A stretch of DNA of 64,000 nucleotides from Azospirillum sp. B510 (GTDB lineage Bacteria > Pseudomonadota > Alphaproteobacteria > Azospirillales > Azospirillaceae), in assembly GCF_000010725.1 (NCBI RefSeq), contig NC_013856.1, forward strand, positions 610,001 through 674,000. Direction: 5' to 3'. The notes under the pieces were generated by a model. It did not search any database, had not been told where the DNA came from, and saw only the letters and a list, made by a program, of their open reading frames with translations. Shown here piece by piece: positions 1 through 8,700 of this stretch (the first letter of the stretch is position 1; each line of letters opens with the position of its first letter). Position numbers and translations under genes: made by a program.

Positions 1-210
1 CCGATCCTGATCGACCTGATCGCCGGCCATCTCGAAGACACCCCGCGCGAGGACATCCTCGGCCTCGACCTCGCGCAGCTCATGATCCTGCTGGCCTTCA
101 TCCGCGGGATCGGTCCGACGGAAGGAAGCGCGCCGGGGCAGAACAGGCTGGAGGAGAACCGACCGGGGGAGTCGCGGGCGGGCAAGCGGGGGAGCCGTCG
201 GGCACGCTGA
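1..210 (+). CDS. Phage tail assembly chaperone, 5'-truncated by the window edge
   Basis: Frame 1 is open from the first base to a TGA at 208-210, giving the last 69 residues of a protein whose start lies outside the window. The visible part has a hydrophobic helix-like stretch (residues around ILGLDLAQLMILLAFIRGIG), then a charged, glycine- and arginine-rich tail. No domain is diagnostic. The assignment rests on position: in lambda-type tails a small assembly chaperone sits immediately upstream of the tape measure gene, which begins at 546. The -1 frame remains open across the whole gene and continues into the next entry, as in lambda gpG/gpGT. A generic small tail protein is the alternative. 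Confidence 0.5.
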   Translation, partial: PILIDLIAGHLEDTPREDILGLDLAQLMILLAFIRGIGPTEGSAPGQNRLEENRPGESRAGKRGSRRAR

Positions 211-530
211 CGCGGCTCGACTTCGCCTATTGCTTCGCCCGCGTCAGCCGCTTCTACGGCATCGATCCGCTGCGCCTGCTGGCGCTGCCGGTTCGGATGT
301 TCTGGGCCCTGTTCGGCGAGATCGACCGCCTGCGCGCGGAGGAGATGGCCGACTGGTTGCCGGTGCATCTGACCGCCGCCGGCATCGGCGCCAGCGAGTT
401 GCACGACCGCTTGCGCCGGCGGGTCGGCACCCCGCTCGTCTTTTCAAGCCAGCCGGAAGACGGACGAGCGGACGGGCAGCCGGGCCTGACGGAAAGAGCA
501 AGAACCAGGCTGCGTGCCCGCTTCGGTTAA
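165..530 (+). CDS. Probable -1 frameshift extension of the tail assembly chaperone (gpT-like)
   Basis: The frame is -1 relative to the preceding gene, is open from the left edge of the window and ends at TAA 528-530. From about 207 it reads TLTRLDFAYCFARVSRFYGI, which looks like real coding sequence, but no ATG, GTG or TTG occurs in this frame before ATG 297. Starting at 297 (77 residues) would discard that stretch. The simplest reading is that ribosomes enter by a -1 slip in the overlap; G-runs at 165-169 and 188-192 allow re-pairing of a GGG codon in the -1 frame. In lambda the equivalent G-T fusion binds the tape measure protein during tail assembly. The start given is the first candidate slip site, not a start codon. 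Confidence 0.5.
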   Translation, partial: GGVAGGQAGEPSGTLTRLDFAYCFARVSRFYGIDPLRLLALPVRMFWALFGEIDRLRAEEMADWLPVHLTAAGIGASELHDRLRRRVGTPLVFSSQPEDGRADGQPGLTERARTRLRARFG

Positions 531-545
531 CAGAAAGGGAGCATC

Positions 546-1757
546 ATGGCCGACGCTTCACCATCCTCGACCATAACATTGAACTTCGACATCAAGCCTT
601 TCACGGTGACCGTAACGGGGGCCGCGGCGTCCGTCGTGCTACAGACGACCAACCAGACGGCGGGCTCCGCCCAGGGACAGGCCGCCCCGGCCGCCGGTGG
701 GACGGGCCAGGACAAGAAGCCATTCTTCCAGGGGGAACTCGAGAAAGCCCAGCAGACACAAGACGCCCTCTTGAACGGATACAATCTGTCCATCGGCCAG
801 CAGGTACAGCTCAAATTCAGCGACGGCATCAAGGAATTCGTCGACAACTGGAAAAGCGGCGTCCTCAGCGTCATCAACAAGCAGGCGACGATCGGCACGG
901 CGTTCGACAAGCTGGTCGTCGGCATGCGGAAGAAGCTGCGTGACTTCTTCGTGAACTGGGCCTCGGAACAGGTCGCCGTCGGTGCCCTGGATCTGCTTGG
1001 TATCAACATGAAGCCAAAGGATCCCGCCCAGGCCGCCAAACAAGCCACCGCGCAGACAGGGGGAAACGCGACCTCGTCGACCAATGCGGGGACGGCAGGC
1101 GGATCCTCGCCCAACCAAGCGACCAACACCGCCACCAGCCCGACCGCTTCGAGCGAAACGGGCTTCCTGGACGCCCTTCTCTCGAATCTCAGGCCGGATA
1201 GCCTGCTTGGAACCATCACGTCCAAACTATCCTCGCTTTTCAAGCGGGATGGGTTCCTCGACAGCCTGATGTCGGGAATCTCCGGCCTCTTCTCCTCGCT
1301 GTTCGGCAAGAACGGGCTGGCGGGGGGCATCCTGTCGGGCATCAGCAGCGTCATCTCGTGGATCTTCCACAGCGGCGGCGTCATCGGCGAAACCTCCCGG
1401 CCGGGACGGACGCTGTCCGCCGGCCTGTTCACCGGTGCCCCCCGCTTCCACAGCGGCGGTCTGGTGGCGGGTGAGGTGCCGATCATCGCCCGCAAGGGCG
1501 AGGCCGTCTTCACGCCTGAACAAATGACGAACGCTGATCGGCTGATCCAGGCGGCACAGGATGGCGGCCGCGCGGTCAACCAGTCGGTCACGGTGAATGT
1601 CGCCGGCGGATCCACCGGCGACCGCGAACAGGACAAGGCGCTGGCCGAGCGGATCGGCGCGTCGGTCAGGGAACAGCTGCGCGCGATGATGGGCAACGAG
1701 CTACGCCAGCAGATGCGTCCCGGCGGCATGCTGAACAACATGAGCTACGGAGGCTGA
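546..1757 (+). CDS. Short phage tail tape measure protein
   Basis: A 403-residue protein that would fill the tail tube and set tail length. Residues 1-60 are low-complexity and Ala/Thr/Gln-rich. The middle (about 60-150) looks helical, residues 155-210 are Ala/Thr/Ser/Asn-rich, and 225-285 hold hydrophobic Gly/Ser/Leu/Phe segments. The C-terminus carries the common tape-measure signature of repeated FHSGG followed by GEVPIIARKGEAVFTPEQM, then a disordered tail. It is short for the family (lambda gpH is 853 residues), so it implies a short tail or an internally shortened gene. The ATG at 546 has GAAAGGGAG just upstream. Position between the chaperone and minor tail genes supports the call. Confidence 0.75.
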   Translation: MADASPSSTITLNFDIKPFTVTVTGAAASVVLQTTNQTAGSAQGQAAPAAGGTGQDKKPFFQGELEKAQQTQDALLNGYNLSIGQQVQLKFSDGIKEFVDNWKSGVLSVINKQATIGTAFDKLVVGMRKKLRDFFVNWASEQVAVGALDLLGINMKPKDPAQAAKQATAQTGGNATSSTNAGTAGGSSPNQATNTATSPTASSETGFLDALLSNLRPDSLLGTITSKLSSLFKRDGFLDSLMSGISGLFSSLFGKNGLAGGILSGISSVISWIFHSGGVIGETSRPGRTLSAGLFTGAPRFHSGGLVAGEVPIIARKGEAVFTPEQMTNADRLIQAAQDGGRAVNQSVTVNVAGGSTGDREQDKALAERIGASVREQLRAMMGNELRQQMRPGGMLNNMSYGG

Positions 1758-1760
1758 GCC

Positions 1761-2150
1761 ATGGCCGCTGCGACCACGAGCCAGGCACCCACGGGCCAGA
1801 CCGCCGTCCCGGTCTTCCTGCCGCCCTGCCCGCCGATCACCGGCAGCAGCATCGAACCGGAGGTGAAGGTACTGACCGCCGGCTTCGGCGACGGCTACAC
1901 CCAGCGGGCGCCCGACGGCATCCACAACATCCGCGACCAGTATGCGTTGAGCTGGGAGTATCTCGACACCGACCAGGCACGGGCGATCGAGGAATTCCTG
2001 CGGGCGCGGCGGGGTGCGGAAAGCTTCCTGTGGACACCGCCCGGCGAGCCCGCCCCGCGGCGCTGGATTTGCGGCAAATGGAAGCGCACCCGCACCCATT
2101 ACCTGTTTTCCAGCATCTCCGCGACCTTCGTCGAGGTCTTCGACCTCTGA
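1761..2150 (+). CDS. Phage minor tail protein M-like
   Basis: A 129-residue protein matching the lambda gpM family of tail-tip proteins. The recognisable signature is a GFGDGYTQRAPDGI segment near residue 50, followed by an aromatic stretch (YALSWEYL) and a FLWTPPGEPAPRRWICGKW motif. These proteins help build the tail tip before the baseplate-like hub and L/K/I/J assemble. The gene starts 3 bases after the tape measure stop codon, so the two are probably translationally coupled. The order tape measure, M, L, K, I-J is the same as in lambda. Confidence 0.8.
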   Translation: MAAATTSQAPTGQTAVPVFLPPCPPITGSSIEPEVKVLTAGFGDGYTQRAPDGIHNIRDQYALSWEYLDTDQARAIEEFLRARRGAESFLWTPPGEPAPRRWICGKWKRTRTHYLFSSISATFVEVFDL

Positions 2151-2183
2151 CCGGCCGTTCCGGCGCCCATCAAGGACTTCACG

Positions 2184-2927
2184 ATGAGCCAGACCAACAT
2201 CCCCGGCTGGGATGGACGGCCGGCGCTTGCCGCCGCCGCCCAGTCGCCCGATCCCGGTGCCTATGTCACGCTGTTCACGCTGGACCTGACCATGTATCCC
2301 GGCGGGACGATCCATCACTTCACCCCGTCGGGCAGCGGCGGGGAACCGGTCCTCTTCGGCGGCATCGCCTATGTCCCGGTCGAGATGGAGACCGAAGGGT
2401 TCGAATGGACCGCGACCGGCGCGCTGCCGACGCCGCGCCTGCGCATCGCCAACATCAACCGCCAGATCTCGGCGCTGATCTATCAGTTCTCCGATCTGCT
2501 CGGCGCCAAGGTCAGGCGGCTGCGCACCTTCGACCGCTATCTCGATGGCCGGCCCGAAGCCGACCCGTTGGCCTTCTTCCCGCCCGACCTCTACCGGGTC
2601 GAACGCAAGAGCGCCCACACCGCCACCCATGTCGAATTCGAGCTGTCGGCGGCGATCGACCAGGAAGGCGCCATGCTGCCCGGCCGGCAGGTGCTGCGCG
2701 ACGGCTGCACCCGCCGCTATCGCCACTGGACCGGATCGGGCTGGTCGTTCGAGGGGGCCGATTGTCCCTATGCCGGCGACGCCTGCTTCACCGCGACCGG
2801 CGAGCGCGCCGACCCGGCCAGGGATGCCTGCGGCAAGCGGCTGGCCGACTGCCGGCTGCGCTACCCGAACAGCCAGGATCTCCTGCCCTTCGGCGGTTTT
2901 CCCGGCGTCTCCCGCATCCGGGTCTGA
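2184..2927 (+). CDS. Phage minor tail protein L-like, with Cys cluster
   Basis: A 247-residue homologue of lambda gpL, a tail-tip component. The N-terminal two thirds (YVTLFTLDL, HFTPSG, DLLGAKVRRLRTFDRYLDG) are typical of the family. The C-terminal third contains five cysteines at about residues 175, 194, 201, 216 and 223 (motifs DGCTRRY, ADCPYAGDAC, DACGKRLADC). Lambda gpL is reported to bind an iron-sulfur cluster through conserved C-terminal cysteines, and the spacing here is compatible with that; the cluster itself is inferred. An AAGGA ribosome-binding site precedes ATG 2184. It lies between M and K as in lambda. Confidence 0.8.
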   Translation: MSQTNIPGWDGRPALAAAAQSPDPGAYVTLFTLDLTMYPGGTIHHFTPSGSGGEPVLFGGIAYVPVEMETEGFEWTATGALPTPRLRIANINRQISALIYQFSDLLGAKVRRLRTFDRYLDGRPEADPLAFFPPDLYRVERKSAHTATHVEFELSAAIDQEGAMLPGRQVLRDGCTRRYRHWTGSGWSFEGADCPYAGDACFTATGERADPARDACGKRLADCRLRYPNSQDLLPFGGFPGVSRIRV

Positions 2928-2970
2928 CCCCGGTATCCCTTCCCTCCAGGATGAGAGGAGCCAGCAGCGC

Positions 2971-3678
2971 ATGTTCACCGCTGACGCCATCCTCGCGATG
3001 AAGCGCCACGCCCTTGCCGACTATCCGCGCGAGAGCTGCGGATTGGTCGTGGCCGGGAGCTATCGGCCGTTGGCCAACCACGCCACCGACCCCGCCGCCC
3101 ATTTCCGCATCGACGATGCCGATTACCTCGCCCATGCCGGCGCCATCGAGGCCATCGTCCACAGCCATCCGGACGGACCGCCCCACCCGTCCGCCGCCGA
3201 CATGCGCGGCCAGATCGACAGCGCGGTCCCCTGGGCGATCCTGGCGACCGACGGGGAGCGCTGCTCCGAGCCGATCCTGTGGGGCGACGGCGTGCCGGTG
3301 CCCGATCTGATCGGCCGCGAATTCCGCCACGGCGTCACCGACTGCTACGCCCTGGTCCGCGACTGGTTCCTGCTGGAGCGGGGCATCCGGCTGCCGGATT
3401 TCCCGCGCGACGACGAATGGTGGCACGCGGGCGGGAATCTCTATCTCGACCATTTCGCCGATGCCGGCTTCTCGGTGGTCCGATCCGGCGAGGCGGTCGC
3501 CGGCGACGTCGCGCTGATGACCGTGCTGTCGCCGGTGCCCAACCATGCCGGCGTCGTCCTCGACGGCGGCCTGCTGCTGCACCACCTGCCGCGCCGCCTG
3601 TCGCGCCGCGAACCCTTCGGCCCCTGGCACCGGCAGATCGTCCACATCCTGCGTCACAAGGATCTCGCTCATGGCTAG
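2971..3678 (+). CDS. Tail assembly protein K-like: JAMM + NlpC/P60 peptidase
   Basis: A 235-residue two-domain hydrolase like lambda gpK. Residues 1-115 form a JAB/MPN metalloprotease domain with an intact JAMM motif: Glu21, then His64-Ser-His66-Pro, Ser74 and Asp77. Residues 116-235 form an NlpC/P60 cysteine peptidase domain with the catalytic Cys125 (TDCYALVRDW) and His192 (NHAGVVLDGG). The P60 domain probably cleaves cell-wall peptide stems during DNA injection or tail maturation. ATG 2971 is chosen because AGGAG lies about 10 bases upstream and the JAMM domain begins directly. The end overlaps the next gene by 8 bases. Confidence 0.85.
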   Translation: MFTADAILAMKRHALADYPRESCGLVVAGSYRPLANHATDPAAHFRIDDADYLAHAGAIEAIVHSHPDGPPHPSAADMRGQIDSAVPWAILATDGERCSEPILWGDGVPVPDLIGREFRHGVTDCYALVRDWFLLERGIRLPDFPRDDEWWHAGGNLYLDHFADAGFSVVRSGEAVAGDVALMTVLSPVPNHAGVVLDGGLLLHHLPRRLSRREPFGPWHRQIVHILRHKDLAHG

Positions 3679-6600
3679 GATCCATCTGCATGGCGCGCTC
3701 GGCCGCCGGTTCGGGCGCTGCGCCGACTATCAGGTGCGCGACGCCGCCGAGGCGATCCGGGCGCTTGCCGCCAATCATCCCGATTTCGACAAGGTCTTCC
3801 GCGAAGGCTCCTACCGGCTGGTCCGTGGCCCACGTTCGCGTGGCGGCATCGACCTGACCCTCGACACCCTGACCTTGGGGCTGGGCAGCGCCGACCTGCA
3901 CATCATCCCGGTGCCGGCCGGCGCCAAGAGCGGCGGCGCCGGTAAGGCGATCATGGGCGCGCTGATCATGGTCGTGGCGATCGCCGCGTCACCGGCGGTC
4001 GTCGGCGCTCTCGGCCCGACCCAGGGGCTTGGTGCGGCCGCCTTTGAAATCGCCGGATATTCAGTGTCCTACGGTTCGATCGCCCTGTTCGGCGCGTCGA
4101 TGATGCTGTCCGGCATCAGCCAGATGCTGTCGCCGACGCCCAAGGCCAATCTGCCGGACACCAAGCAGAGCTATCTGTTCTCCGGTCCGGCCAATGTCAG
4201 CGAACAGGGCGGGTCGGTTCCTCTGGTCTATGGCCGCTGCTGGGTCGGCTCGACCGTCGTCTCCTCCAGCCTGGACAGCGTGCAGATCGGATCCGCCCAG
4301 GCCCAGCCGGCGGCGTCCGCCATCACCACAACTTCGGATGGAAATCCGGCGGGCGGCATCCAGGGGGCCAAGGGCGGCGGTGGCAAGTCCGGCCGCGGCG
4401 GCTCCGGCGCCACCGAGGATCCCAACAGCCTGCAATCCGCCGCGACCGCCCGGGTGATCGACCTGCTGGGCGAGGGCGAGATCGTCGGGCTGGTGGACGG
4501 GGCGAAGAGCATCCATTTCGACGGCACGCCGCTGATCGCCCCCGACGGGTCGGTGAATTTCAAGGGCGTGACCTGGGAACAGCGCCAGGGCCTTCCCTCG
4601 CAGCAGCCGATCAGCGGCTTCACCGCCAGCGAAACCACCGTCGCGGTCGGTACCGAGGTGAAGCAGGCGAGCCCGGTCGTCCGCACCATCCATGGCGACG
4701 AGACCGACGCCGCCCGCATCGTGCTGCGCTGGAACGCCCTGACCGAACAGGACACCTCCAACGGCAATCTGCACGGCTCGACGGTGCAGCTGTCCATCGA
4801 AGGGCGGGCGGCCGACGGGCGCTGGACGGTCCTGGTCGAAGACACGGTGACCGGCAAGACCACCAGCGCCTATGAACGGTCCTACAAGGTCGGGCTGCGC
4901 CAGCTGGGCAAGAGCCCTTACGACATCCGCGTCAGCCGCGTCACCCCCGATCCGACCCGCGCCTCGGTCCAGAACAGCTTTTCCTGGTCCCATTACGCCG
5001 AGATCGTCGAGTCCAAATTCGGCTACGATAATTCGGCGCTGGTCGCGCTGACGGTCAAGGCCGAGGAGTTCGGAAACTCGATCCCCGAACGGGCCTATGA
5101 CGTCAAGGGCCTGAAGATCAAGGTCCCGTCCAACTACGATCCGGAGAAGCGGACCTATTCCGGCCAGTGGGACGGCAGCTTCAAGACCGCCTGGAGCGAC
5201 AACCCGGCCTGGGTGCTCTATGATCTGCTGACCAACAGGCGCTACGGCCTGGGCCAGTCGATCTCGGAAGCGGCGGTCGACCGCTGGTCGCTCTACAGCA
5301 TCGGCATCCATTGCGACCAGCCGGTCAAGTCGGGCCGGACCGACGGCAGCGGCCGCGACATCATGGAGCCGCGCTTCACCTTCAACGGTGTGATCTCCGG
5401 CCGGACCGAGGCCTACCGCGTCCTGCAATCGATCGCCTCGACCTTCCGCGGCCTGATCTTCTGGTCGGCCGGCGGCGTGCTGGCCCGCGCCGACATGCCG
5501 GCCGACCCGATCAAGCTGGTGACACCGGCCAACGTCATCGGCGGCGCCTTCACCTATTCCGGCACGGCGCTGAAGGCCCGGCACACCGCGGCGCTGATCA
5601 CCTTCAACGATCCCGAGGACGGTTACCGCCCGACGGTGGAGGTGGTCGAGAATGGCGGGATGATCCAGCGCTACGGCTGGCGGCCGATCGAGGCGACGGC
5701 CTATGGCTGCACCCGGCGCAGCCAGGCCCGGCGCCTCGGCCTGTGGATGCTCGACAGCGAGCAGCATGAGACCGAGACCGTCACCTACCGCTGTTCCTTC
5801 GATCATCTCGACGTCATGCCGGGCGACGTGATCAAGCTGGCCGACCCGAACTGGGCCCTGGTGCGCACCGGCGGCCGGATGGTCGGCTACGATCCGGAAC
5901 GGCAGGTCGTCACGCTGGACGACACGGTGACGCTGGAAGCCGGACAGAGCCATGTCCTGGCATTGACCCTGCCGGACGGGCGGCTGATCGACTGTCCGGT
6001 CCGCCGCCCGGTGCAGGGGGATCACACCACCGACCAGCTCGCCATCGATGCGGCTCCGCTCGGCGGCGCGGTGCCGCGGCCGCATGCGGTGTGGATGCTG
6101 ACCGCGACCAATCTCGCCCCGCGTCTGTTCCGCGTGCGCGCCGTCAGCGAGAAGTCGCCGGGCGTCTACGAGGTCACCGCCCTGCTGCACGAGCCCGGCA
6201 AATATGCCCGGGTCGAGGAGGGCGTGCAGATCGAGCCGGTGGCGACCCAGAGCGCCGCCAACGCCATCCCCTCCCCCACCAATCTCGCGGCGGTGGAAAG
6301 CGCCTATTGGGTCAACGGCCTGCCGCAGGCCCGGCTGACCGTCAGCTGGACGCCCAGCGACGATGCCCGCATCGCCGGCTACCGCGCCGACGTGATGACG
6401 CCCGGCGGCCAGTGGCAGGAATGGAAGGTCACCCGCGCCGGCAGCTTCGACATCGAACCGGCGGCGGAGGGCGTCTATACCATCCGCATCACCGCACTCG
6501 CCTATGACAACCGCCGTTCGGGGGCGGCGGAAATCCGGGCCACGGTGCGCGGCAAGGGCACGCCGCCCGGCCAGCCCGCCGGGCTGGTCGCCACCGGCGG

Positions 6601-8308
6601 GCTGCGCCAGATCTCCCTGTCCTGGATCAATCCGCCCGACACCGACCTTGCCCACATCGAGGTGCTGGAGAGTGCGGCGAACACCCTGTCGACCGCCGCC
6701 GTCATCAGCACGGTCAAGGGCAACGCCTTCGTGCGCGCCGGGCTGGGCGGGCTGGTCACCCGCTATTACTGGGTCCGCGCCGTCGATCTCGGCGGCAATG
6801 TCGGCGACGTCAACTCCAACATCGGCACCGGCGCCACCACCGAGCAGATCTCCCACAACGACCTCGCCGACAAGCTGGTCTCGGAATCGAAGCTCGTCCC
6901 CCTTCTGGCCGAACGCATCACCGGGATCGAGAAGATCGCGGAGACGGTCACCTCGGGACTGGTGCGCGTCAACGACAGCTATGCCCGCATCCGCGGCGAG
7001 ATCGGCCAACGCGAAGCCAACGTCGCGGAGGTGAAGGCGGAGGTCAAACAGGTCCAGGACGACACCCGGTCGCTGGCCAGCCAGGTCACCACCGTCACCG
7101 CCCAGTTCGACGGGCAGTTCGCCACCGTCAAGGAGGAGTTGAAGACGCTGGTGACCGCCGACGAAGCGACGGCGACGCGCATCGACACGGTGGCCGCGGT
7201 CTGGAACGGCAATCTGGCCGGCGTGCAGGCGAAGCTGACCGCGACGGCGAACGACACCCGGACCACCGCCGAGCGCATCGACAGCGTCGTCGCCGGCTTC
7301 AACCAGAACCTGGCCGGTTACGACAGCCGCATCACCGCCACCGCGACGGCGACCAGCGCGCTCACGACGCGGCTGGAGTCCTTCGGGGCCACCATCGATG
7401 GCGTGAAAGCCGGCCTGACCAGCGAAACCAACGCCCGCGCGGCGCAAGACGGCGCGCTGGCCCAACGCATCGACAGTCTGCACGCCTCCATCGGCGGCAT
7501 CTCGGCCTCGTTGCAGAACGAGATCACCGCCCGCGCGAACGGCGAAGGCAGCCTTGCGCAGAGCATCAACACGCTGAACAGCGCGATCGGCGGAAACTCG
7601 GCATCGATCCAGCAGATCGCCTCGACCGCGAACGGCCTGTCCGCCCAATACACCGTCAAGATCGACAACAACGGCTGGATGTCGGGCTTCGGCCTCGCCT
7701 CCTACCCCTCCGGCGAGAACGGCATGGTCGCCGAATTCGCCGTGCGGGCCGACCGCTTCCTGATCGGCATTCCGACGGTCGCCAGTGGCGTCGACCATCC
7801 CTTCGTCATCGGCACCGTGAACGGCGCGCCCAGGATCAGCATGTCATCCGCCTTCATCCAGGACGCCTCGATCGACAGCGCGAAGATCAGGGATCTTGCC
7901 GTCGATACGATGAAATTGGCCGGTCGTTCGGTAACCGTCCAGTCCGTTGGAAAAAATGATGGAGATACCCTGATCTATGATGGGAACTGGCATGATATAG
8001 GATCAAATGTTTACGTTCCTCCCCTTGTTGACGACAGACAAGAACTTATACTTGTCACATTCGTCCATAATCGTGACAGAGGATTCACAGGAATTGCTGA
8101 ATATGCTCTCTGGATGAGCCATGATGGCGGGTGGGGAACACCGATATTCTCCGCAGCCGGCGAAAGTGGACATCTGAGATCATTTTCCACTCTTGTGAAC
8201 ATTCCAAAAGGAATTGGGGTTTTCTACGGAGTTACGGCCAGACCCTTGAGCAATATTCCCGTAAGGATATCCCGCGCCGTCTGCACTGCTTTCGGATCAA
8301 TGCGATGA
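3671..8308 (+). CDS. Fused tail assembly protein I + host specificity protein J
   Basis: A 1,545-residue protein joining two lambda genes. Residues 1-215 look like gpI: a ubiquitin-like beta-grasp (RIHLHGALGRRFG), an EGSYRLVRG segment and two hydrophobic stretches around 95-170. A Gly/Ser-rich linker (about 225-255) leads to the gpJ homology, beginning ARVIDLLGEGEIVGLVDG and continuing with VPSNYDPEKRTYSGQWDG, a close match to lambda J (VPSNYNPQTRQYSGIWDG). Fibronectin-III-like domains (about 870-1060), a long coiled-coil (about 1080-1320) and a DUF1983-like region follow. The last 120 residues are probably the receptor-binding tip. ATG 3671 overlaps the K gene. Tail-tip adhesion to the host surface is the inferred role. 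Confidence 0.85.
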   Translation: MARIHLHGALGRRFGRCADYQVRDAAEAIRALAANHPDFDKVFREGSYRLVRGPRSRGGIDLTLDTLTLGLGSADLHIIPVPAGAKSGGAGKAIMGALIMVVAIAASPAVVGALGPTQGLGAAAFEIAGYSVSYGSIALFGASMMLSGISQMLSPTPKANLPDTKQSYLFSGPANVSEQGGSVPLVYGRCWVGSTVVSSSLDSVQIGSAQAQPAASAITTTSDGNPAGGIQGAKGGGGKSGRGGSGATEDPNSLQSAATARVIDLLGEGEIVGLVDGAKSIHFDGTPLIAPDGSVNFKGVTWEQRQGLPSQQPISGFTASETTVAVGTEVKQASPVVRTIHGDETDAARIVLRWNALTEQDTSNGNLHGSTVQLSIEGRAADGRWTVLVEDTVTGKTTSAYERSYKVGLRQLGKSPYDIRVSRVTPDPTRASVQNSFSWSHYAEIVESKFGYDNSALVALTVKAEEFGNSIPERAYDVKGLKIKVPSNYDPEKRTYSGQWDGSFKTAWSDNPAWVLYDLLTNRRYGLGQSISEAAVDRWSLYSIGIHCDQPVKSGRTDGSGRDIMEPRFTFNGVISGRTEAYRVLQSIASTFRGLIFWSAGGVLARADMPADPIKLVTPANVIGGAFTYSGTALKARHTAALITFNDPEDGYRPTVEVVENGGMIQRYGWRPIEATAYGCTRRSQARRLGLWMLDSEQHETETVTYRCSFDHLDVMPGDVIKLADPNWALVRTGGRMVGYDPERQVVTLDDTVTLEAGQSHVLALTLPDGRLIDCPVRRPVQGDHTTDQLAIDAAPLGGAVPRPHAVWMLTATNLAPRLFRVRAVSEKSPGVYEVTALLHEPGKYARVEEGVQIEPVATQSAANAIPSPTNLAAVESAYWVNGLPQARLTVSWTPSDDARIAGYRADVMTPGGQWQEWKVTRAGSFDIEPAAEGVYTIRITALAYDNRRSGAAEIRATVRGKGTPPGQPAGLVATGGLRQISLSWINPPDTDLAHIEVLESAANTLSTAAVISTVKGNAFVRAGLGGLVTRYYWVRAVDLGGNVGDVNSNIGTGATTEQISHNDLADKLVSESKLVPLLAERITGIEKIAETVTSGLVRVNDSYARIRGEIGQREANVAEVKAEVKQVQDDTRSLASQVTTVTAQFDGQFATVKEELKTLVTADEATATRIDTVAAVWNGNLAGVQAKLTATANDTRTTAERIDSVVAGFNQNLAGYDSRITATATATSALTTRLESFGATIDGVKAGLTSETNARAAQDGALAQRIDSLHASIGGISASLQNEITARANGEGSLAQSINTLNSAIGGNSASIQQIASTANGLSAQYTVKIDNNGWMSGFGLASYPSGENGMVAEFAVRADRFLIGIPTVASGVDHPFVIGTVNGAPRISMSSAFIQDASIDSAKIRDLAVDTMKLAGRSVTVQSVGKNDGDTLIYDGNWHDIGSNVYVPPLVDDRQELILVTFVHNRDRGFTGIAEYALWMSHDGGWGTPIFSAAGESGHLRSFSTLVNIPKGIGVFYGVTARPLSNIPVRISRAVCTAFGSMR

Positions 8309-8700
8309 CAATGACTCATTTCGCTCTTTACGACCCCGCCTCCGGCCGCATTGCGACGGTGGTGTCGCTCCCCAACCGCCATACCGAGGAAGCGATGCGG
8401 CGACTGGCCGCGGCACATGAGCAGAAAGCCATTCCATGTTCGCCCGATACGAGCAGCACGCTCCATTGGGTGGAGGATGGCCTCATCGCCGAACGACCCG
8501 CCGCTCCCCGCAACCTTGACGCCCTGCCATGCCCATGCCGCGTCGAGGTCTACAGCCATGCTCTCGAAACCACCGAAACCTACGAGGTGACGGACGGCTG
8601 CTTCCGGTACGCCGACCTTCCCGGCACCTACACCATCACGGTCCGCGCCTTCCCCTGGAAGGACGCCGAATTCACCGTGGATTTGGAAGGCGCACAATGA
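8305..8700 (+). CDS. Hypothetical tail-associated protein (131 aa)
   Basis: ATG 8305 overlaps the stop codon of the J gene (ATGA), so translation is probably coupled. The 131-residue product starts MTMTHFALYDPASGRI and ends with a small beta-rich segment containing YEVTDGCFRYADLPGTYTITVRAFPWKDAEF, reminiscent of a carboxypeptidase-regulatory or Ig-like fold (GTYTITV). I do not recognise a named family. Position between the tip protein and the fibre suggests a tail accessory, tip-capping or fibre-assembly protein, but that is context only. Confidence 0.6.
   Translation: MTMTHFALYDPASGRIATVVSLPNRHTEEAMRRLAAAHEQKAIPCSPDTSSTLHWVEDGLIAERPAAPRNLDALPCPCRVEVYSHALETTETYEVTDGCFRYADLPGTYTITVRAFPWKDAEFTVDLEGAQ

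Noticed and set aside
4061..7798. A very long open frame on the minus strand opposite the I-J gene
   Set aside because: It is the complementary shadow of a GC-rich coding gene: composition is repetitive Gly/Asp/Val/Arg, no motif is visible, and the plus-strand frame has clear lambda J homology.
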